64,000 bases of DNA from Eupeodes corollae (Eukaryota > Arthropoda > Insecta > Diptera > Syrphidae). The DNA lies in the NCBI RefSeq assembly GCF_945859685.1, contig NC_079147.1, positions 57,504,946 through 57,568,945 of the forward strand, in the 5' to 3' direction. Positions 58,218 to 64,000 of the stretch are shown piece by piece; position 1 is the first letter of the stretch; the number at the start of each line of letters is the position of its first letter. The position numbers and the translations under genes are program-made. The notes under the pieces are model-generated. The model searched no databases. It was not told the DNA's origin and saw only the letters and a list, made by a program, of their open reading frames with translations.

Positions 58218-61200
58218 ATGACATCGAGAGGAAAATTATTGCTGGAATCAGCCTTAAAAAAAAGAGAAAACTTTCAAACAACAACCAGTTCAATGCTAAA
58301 CAACCGTAATTTGTTCATAATTTGGCTGCCCATTGTAAAATAGTAAATAATTATCTGTATACACTTTTAAAATAGCTGAAAATAAAACAGAAAACGAATT
58401 TGAGTTTGAAGAAAACTATTTAACAAATAAGGACGACTACATAGTATATTCTCCGGAAAAATCTTTACAAAGTGACATAGATTACAGAGTTGTTCCTGTA
58501 GATTGTCCAGACAATTCGTCTCCAAATGAAGAATCGCAACAACATGACAATCGAAGGATTTGAAGAAAATGAATTAACCGATCAATTTAATACTGAGAAT
58601 TCCGATGAGATAGGTATATGTAGGTAACCTGTAACTGTTTTTTTTTTTTCAAAATAATTAACGGTTAATTCTACTTTAGATATTGATGTTGATGAGCTAT
58701 CCTTCTCTGAAGTAAATATTATGAAAAATAAAAAGAAGAAAAACCGAGAGCTCAGAATGAGAGGCAAAAAGTTTTTGGGGTACTCTAAGCCTAAAGATCA
58801 AAAAAAAATATTTCATAACGTCAATACAAAACTGGGTCAAACGAAGTGAAGGAGAAATCAAGGATACACCCTCTATTTCTGATTCGCCTTCACTAGAAAA
58901 AGTGATTTGCGTTTAAACTTTTTACAAAAATTTCTTGATGATCTTAATAAACTCCCGTCCCATTATTGTCGAAAAGACACTAAAAAGCTTTATTTAGAGC
59001 AAAATTTTCAGAGCATAATGGATGTTTATAGGGCTTACGAAACCAAATGCAAGGAACTGAAAATTGATGCCCTCTCTCATTTTGTAAAAAGGACAAAACT
59101 GATGCTGAATAAAATTTGTGTCATGTCTTGACAATGGATGTCCAGGCTGTAAAAATTTGCCCATGTATTACGACAAATGCCTTATATTACAGAACAAAAT
59201 TATGCTGCCATAATTTCACCATCTTTGATTTGGCCAAAAAAGCTGCTACTTGTTATTGGTTTGACGAAACTGTTTCTGACGGGCAGGCTTCCACGTATGC
59301 GTCTTGTTTGGTAGATTACCTAGAGAAAAAGTTTTTGAAGATGGGAAGTAAAATTCCCATTATTATATATTCCGATGGTTGCACAGCTCAAAATAGAAAT
59401 AGTATAATGAGTAATAGCCTTTTATATTTGACAGAAAAATAGGGAACAGAAATTATTCAAAAATATATACATAATTTGAACTACGCCGCCTTGGAACAAA
59501 ATTTTAATACTATTAGTTGGAACTCTTTGTTAGATATATCTTCGCCCTCTATGCAGGTAGAATTTTTTACTGAAAAAATTAATGAACTTTATTATAGTCA
59601 TGTGCCCCTAAGCACTAAAACTTTCAGTCCAAATAGCAAACCGTGGATAACGAGAAGTATTCTCTCTCTCATTAAAAAAAGAGATTTATTCTTCAAACGC
59701 TGGAAATTATTTCGCATTGACAGTTTTATGTAAATTATTCCAAACTGCGAAACAAAATTGTTCGGGAGATACGCAAGGCCAAAGCTCAGACATATTCAAC
59801 ACGTTTCAATGCCGTATTGGGAAGCAAAGAGATTTGGAAGAATCTGAAAAACATAGGAATTGGTAAATTCGATAACAAATCTACAGATTTGCTTGACATA
59901 AATGCCCTAAACTTATCTTTCGTCTCAAGCACGACAGGCACCTCGCATTTTCCAGACCGGGTTAATTCATCGGAGAATAATATATCAAATGCTAGGCCTA
60001 ATACACCCCTTTTCGACTTCTCTCCCATTACCCCGGAGGATGTAGTTGAGGCCCTTCTATCGATAAAATCTAACGCTGTAGGACTCGATATGATGCACCC
60101 TAAGTTTTTAAAAATTGTTCCCCTACCTTGCTACCATTCATCACACTCATTTTTAACTCCATTTTAAGAACACGTGAGTTTCCTTCTCTATGGAAAAAAG
60201 CAAAGGTTATTCCTATACCAAAAAATTTCAAAGGAGATGAGTTTAGACCTATATCTATATTGCCTTTTTTGTCGAAAGTTTTCGAGAGAATACTTCAAAA
60301 GCAAATAAACGAGTTTCTATCACGGTTTGACTTATTGACCTCAAGACAATCTGGCTTTCGAAAGAAAAATAGCTGCTTGACTGCCTTGTTAAGTGTTTCT
60401 GAGGATATTAGAAAAGCAGTTGATATGGACAATGTTACTTTCCTCATTCTTCTCGATTTCTCTAAGGCCTTCGACATGGTAAATCACAACATTCTTTGCC
60501 TTAAGCTCTCAAATTATTTAAATTTTTCCTCCTCTGCAGTCGATCTATTGTTTTCTTATTTAACAGAACGTGAACAGACGGTTGAACATAGTCAACAAAA
60601 ATCGATCTTCTTACCTGTTGCGAATGGTGTTCCACAAGGGTCAATACTAGGCCCCTTGTTCTTTTCAATGTATGTGAACGAGTTGCCTAGTATTGTAAAA
60701 AATTGTTCCATTCGCATGTATGCCGACGACACTCAGCTCTACCTAAGTTGTCCCTTAGGGATGGTTGAACACTACGTTGCATGTATTAATGAAGATTTAA
60801 AAAGAATCGATCAATGGTCAATTAAAAATTGCTTGCTACTTAACCCGATAAAATCGAAATGCATCGTCATCGCTAGGAATAAGATGGATGTGTCATATTT
60901 TCCTCAAGTTGCTCTCAAAGAAAATGCCATCATGTATGTCGACAAAGCTGTAAACCTCGGTGCTTTGTTCAATATGACCCTGACTTGGGAGGACCATATC
61001 AATAGAACTGTGGGTAAGTGTTATAGTGTCCTTCGTATGCTTTGGCCATCTCAATATTTAATTCCAATAAAAATCAGAGTTCTTTTAATAAAAACGTTGT
61101 TTCTGCCTTTAATCACTTACGGTTGTGAAATTTTCTGCAAACTTGACTTCGAAAGCAAAAGAGAACTTAGTGTCGTCTTTAACTGTGCTGTTCGTTATGT

Positions 61201-62274
61201 TTATGGACTTAGACGTTTTGATCGAATATCCAATTACGTGATTCAATTTCTCGGAATGACATTTACAAATTTTCTCAAATATCGAACTTTAACTTTTTTC
61301 TCTGATATTCTTCAAACCCGACAACCTGAATACCTTTATAATGAGATAAGATTCCTAAACTCAAATCGTTCCGCTCAAGTTTTGGTCCCGCGTTTTTGTT
61401 GTGCGACATCTGAACGCCAGTTTTTTGTAAACTCCTCACGAATGTGGAATTCGTTACCACGTGAAATAAGAAGTTTAAATTGCGCAAAGAAATTAAAAAA
61501 TGAATTAAACTGTACCTTAGCAATTAATTACAATTAAAACAATTAATAATACATTTTTTAAATTCATCTTTTTATAAAATTGTATAAGTACCTATTCTTA
61601 CTCGTATTAATATTTTTGTTATTATTATTCTCTTTCTTTCTTTTTGTAATTTGATGTTTTAACATTTTAACTTATATTTATTGTGATACAAAATGCCGTA
61701 GCTGCTGCACACTTTAAAGCTATATTATAAATAAGAATTTATGTTCTTACAATGTTAGCTAATCATGATTAATAATAGAATTCTAAATTCTATTTAACTA
61801 AAGGGCATACGCAGATGGAGTGCGATAGTGTTCACAGCACAATTGAACGCAAAATAAAGAACAAAGATATCTACGTTCCAAATGATTACATAAGACTGAC
61901 GAAGGAAGCTAAAGTAAACCAACCATTTTATGAAACTGAAGCTCCAAATTTTGACTTTTTTAAAAATTATGGAGACAAAAAATTCTTTAAATACAGTTCT
62001 GTTAGGCCAGGGAAAAAGCTAATGATCCCTGTGTCACAGATGTTAAATCTTTCCGATACTTTCAGGGAACTATTACTTACAAATTAAATTTTAATGATAA
62101 ATACGAGATTTTATCTGTTGGACCCAGCAAAGTTATTATGTCTGATATTATATTTGAACAATAATATCTATTTCCTCTTAAAATTTCAAAAAAAAAATAT
62201 GACCACCTTCAGGAAATAAAAGCTGTCATACCAAGAGACTATAATTATGATTCACTAAAATGTATCGATAATTA
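58218..62274 (+). pseudogene. DDE-like transposase candidate of an uncharacterised family, split by a LINE
   Basis: Exon 1 is 58218-58305, exon 2 is 58376-58613 and exon 3 starts at 58680; both introns are GT-AG and keep the frame. The N-terminus is acidic; a basic NRELRMRGKKFLGYSK follows, then LPSHYCRKDTKKLYLE (58950). TMDVQ (59130) and YSDGCTAQNRN (59370) come next, and after the LINE KGHTQMECDSVHSTIERK (61800) and SVRPGKKL. Reading IIQKYI before and KGHTQ after the LINE shows one interrupted gene. The spaced Asp, Asp and Glu/Asp-rich motifs suggest an RNase H-fold DDE enzyme. It resembles insect proteins carrying the uncharacterised DUF7869-type domain (from memory, not checked). Frameshifts near 58550, 59110 and 62030, and a stop at 62161-62163, disable it. 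Confidence 0.65.
59470..61796 (+). mobile_element. CR1-type LINE, 5'-truncated, RT frame intact
   Basis: 60128-61537 is an uninterrupted 469-codon frame with PISILPFLSKVFERIL, SGFRKKNSCLTALL, LILLDFSKAFDMVNH, VANGVPQGSILGPLFFS and the catalytic MYADDTQLYLS. It continues with thumb LLNPIKSKCIVIAR, LPLITYGCEIF and a C-terminal SSRMWNSLPREIR. The upstream linker is in two other frames (59476-59733; 59817-60167), so one or two frameshifts exist, and the endonuclease is missing. 61538-61796 is an AT-rich 3' tail. YADDTQL and SRxWNSLP are CR1/L2-group signatures. The best preserved LINE in the window and inserted inside the DDE-like gene. Confidence 0.85.
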
Positions 62275-62829
62275 AATAAAATATTATTTGAACGATTATC
62301 TGCTACAACCATTTTCGAATTATAATAATGTGCAAATTACCTAAGAAGGCTTTATTTGATTTTTTGTTTATTTAGCTATAAAAACATACTCAACCTAAAA
62401 AGTTTTTGTTCCTTTTTGACTCGTTTTGTTACACTATTTTCTTAAGTTTATTAATATAAACGTTAAATGTTACATAAACACAACTGCAGTTATTTGTGCA
62501 ATTTAGTTCCTAATAATGTACAAATTAATTTTTAACGCTTGTTTATGTTTTACTTATAAATAAAAAGTTTTGTTTTTGTTACGTTTTTTTTTATTTAAAT
62601 GAATAGCTTTTTTTTTTTTTTTTTTTTTTATAATAAGCGCACACTCAAAGGGATATATTACCCTTATTATGAAAATACAGTTACCAATGTTACTATTAAT
62701 AATATTAGTTTATATTGTTAAAATTATTATTTTGTTTAATAAAAAAAAATAATATTAATATGAATTCTATGAAACATTAATGGATTCTTATTTTTATCAA
62801 AGAAACAAAAAATTTCTTTTAAACACTGC
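62275..62829. other. 3' side of the candidate transposon
   Basis: AT-rich; contains poly(T) and a family A LINE tail at 62606-62665. Confidence 0.4.
62606..62665 (-). mobile_element. Family A LINE 3' tail fragment
   Basis: A T run then ATAATAAGCGCACACTCAAAGG and ACCCTTATTATG, the reverse complement of the LINE 3' UTR and poly(A) also seen at 44050-44110. Confidence 0.6.
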
Positions 62830-63046
62830 AGGACCCAGTAAGAGATAAAAAAAAGATAATACCTCGTATGTTACCGTAAAAGCTAAAAGGACAAATAATT
62901 TCGGAAAATAATACAATTAAACCACGAAGAAAGCCAAAATTGGATAATTGACTAATATTTTTATTTATTTTCAACTTATATAGTAACTCTTTAAAAACAG
63001 TTTTTTATCGATTCTGTAAAACACCCCAAAACTTCTTACGAGGTCC

Positions 63047-63207
63047 TGTCATATATCCATCGATATATTAACTTGAATGTTTTTATACTTTGTTTTTTTA
63101 TTTTTAGAATTTTCATTCGATTCAAAGCAGTAGGAATAACAATAAATAACTTTATAAATTGTTGATAAAGACTACGGAATTATTACTGAGAACCATAAAG
63201 ATTTTCA
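63047..63207 (+). repeat. Probable 5' LTR of a copia-type element
   Basis: Starts TGTCATATATCC, contains TTTTTATACTTTG and AATAAATAAC and ends ...TTTTCA three bases before the primer binding site. The left boundary is uncertain because TGTCAT also fits the end of the neighbouring transposon. Confidence 0.45.
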
Positions 63208-63210
63208 ATA

Positions 63211-63224
63211 GGTCATGGGCCCAG
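63211..63224 (+). promoter_or_regulatory. Primer binding site of the copia-type element
   Basis: GGTCATGGGCCCAG closely resembles the Drosophila copia site, which pairs with an internal fragment of initiator tRNA-Met. Confidence 0.7.
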
Positions 63225-63337
63225 ACACCATAAAATAAGGAAAATACGGCAAATTTAAAGAAATAATTCAAGATACAGAAAATTTAAAGATCAAGTTGAA
63301 GAATAATTCAAGGCAAATTTAAAGAATAATTTAAGAT

Positions 63338-64000
63338 ATGGCTGACTCGAAATTTTCAATCGCAAAACTAAATAATACAAATTATTTTATATGGAAATAT
63401 AAAATTGAAATGCTACTGATGAGGGAAGGACTATGGGCAACAATTTCCGAAGAAAGACCGGAGAATGAACAAGATGCCTGGAAGACTAAAGATAACATTG
63501 CAAGAGCAACAATATGTTTGTCTTTGGAAGATGATCAGTTACATCATGTTCGAAGATGTACAACAGCTAAGGAAGTTTGGACAACATTACAAACTTATCA
63601 CGAAAAATGCACACTAAGCAATAAATTGAGCATAATGCGTGCGTGATATTTGTAATCTTCATCTGGAAGAAAGTGGGAATGTGAAAAGTCACATTTGTAA
63701 TCTTCATCTGGAAGAAAGTTGGAATGTGGAAAGTCACATGGTACGATGCGGTACCTGTTCACAAAATTGCAAAATATAGGAGAATCATCGTTTACCGAAA
63801 GCTGGTATGTCGCTATGCTTCTGAGCAGTTTACCTCGCAGTTTTGATACATTGATAACTGAATTGGAATCAAGACCGGAAGCGGATCTAACGATGAAGAA
63901 GAAGAATCCCAAAATGCCTTATTATCCATGAAGAAGAGAACACATTTCAAGAAAAACAATTTTGAGGTAGAGTGCTATTTCTGTCATTCCAAAGGACATC
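63338..64000 (+). mobile_element. Copia-type gag (start of polyprotein), broken
   Basis: MADSKFSIAKLNNTNYFIWK then MLLMREGLWATI, ICLSLEDDQLHHVRR and AKEVWTTLQTYHEK are the UBN2-type gag core of Ty1/copia elements. A frameshift and stop occur at about 63645 and a 45 bp tandem duplication follows. The frame resumes at LFTKLQNIGESSF and LLSSLPRSFDTLITELE, with further breaks, and the window ends in the zinc knuckle ECYFCHSKGH. Integrase, RT and the 3' LTR lie outside. Confidence 0.85.
63648..63737 (+). repeat. 45 bp tandem duplication in copia gag
   Basis: Two adjacent copies starting ATTTGTAATCTTCATCTGG, 63648-63692 and 63693-63737, differing at two positions. The length is a multiple of three. 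Confidence 0.9.

Larger units (their letters stand above)
57941..63050 (+). mobile_element. Candidate DNA transposon with terminal and subterminal ACCTCGTAAG repeats
   Basis: Six related 13-16 bp motifs frame the region in mirrored order. On the left are AGTACCTCGTTAG (57941), then ACTTACGAGGTCCTTT (58150) and ACTTACGAGGTACTTC (58193). On the right are AGGACCCAGTAAG (62830) and TAATACCTCGTATG (62857), then CTTACGAGGTCCTGTC (63035). The outermost pair forms a short inverted repeat, CAGKACCTCGTWAG. Between them is one gene with introns (58218-62274). Without the LINE insertion the element is about 2.8 kb. I found no clear target duplication. Clustered terminal and subterminal repeats around a DDE-like gene are typical of a DNA transposon. 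Confidence 0.55.

Noticed and set aside
1..64000. CRISPR array, operon or bacterial features
   Set aside because: No regularly spaced identical repeats; introns, poly(A) signals and eukaryotic retroelements show this is an animal nuclear sequence.

Overview
This is an AT-rich, intron-containing insect nuclear sequence. It is most likely dipteran and probably brachyceran. The anchors are a divergent pair of secreted ferritin genes, heavy chain (Fer1HCH) on the minus strand and light chain (Fer2LCH) on the plus strand, as in Drosophila, and a small cecropin/stomoxyn-like antimicrobial peptide gene with the short intron typical of fly cecropins. Nearly everything else recognisable is a mobile element or its remains.

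Layout. 1-8.4 kb: broken non-LTR retrotransposons (LINEs), two copies of a 1.07 kb AT-rich repeat (one nested in a LINE), a MITE and a SINE 3' end. 8.4-16.2 kb: mostly empty AT-rich DNA with an I-clade LINE 3' half, a SINE, an RTE-like LINE 3' end and the antimicrobial peptide gene (15.77-16.06 kb). 16.8-26 kb: two larger RTE-like LINE copies in opposite orientation and a Tc1-like transposase relic. 28.3-31.3 kb: a decayed Transib (RAG1-related) transposase and a gypsy-type integrase scrap. 31.9-37.3 kb: two LINE families, one split by a complete tRNA-derived SINE. 37.95-47.6 kb: Fer1HCH, whose 8.5 kb first intron holds Tc1, LINE and SINE insertions plus an unknown two-exon reading frame on the other strand. 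47.6-55 kb: the region between the ferritin genes, with LINE and Penelope-like fragments. 55.16-55.95 kb: Fer2LCH. 57.9-63.05 kb: a candidate DNA transposon with terminal and subterminal copies of an ACCTCGTAAG motif, encoding a DDE-like protein of an uncharacterised family and split by a well preserved CR1-type LINE. 63.05 kb to the end: the 5' part of a copia-type LTR retrotransposon.

The functional centre is iron storage. Fer1HCH keeps all ferroxidase ligands and Fer2LCH lacks them, so the two should form the secreted heteropolymer. A canonical iron-responsive element lies just downstream of an initiator-like site upstream of Fer1HCH. A second, TATA-containing core promoter lies between that hairpin and the start codon, so IRE-plus and IRE-minus transcripts are plausible. 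The transposon load also shows a SINE and an RTE-like LINE sharing their 3' end, which suggests the LINE mobilises the SINE. No rRNA gene, tRNA gene or CRISPR array was seen.
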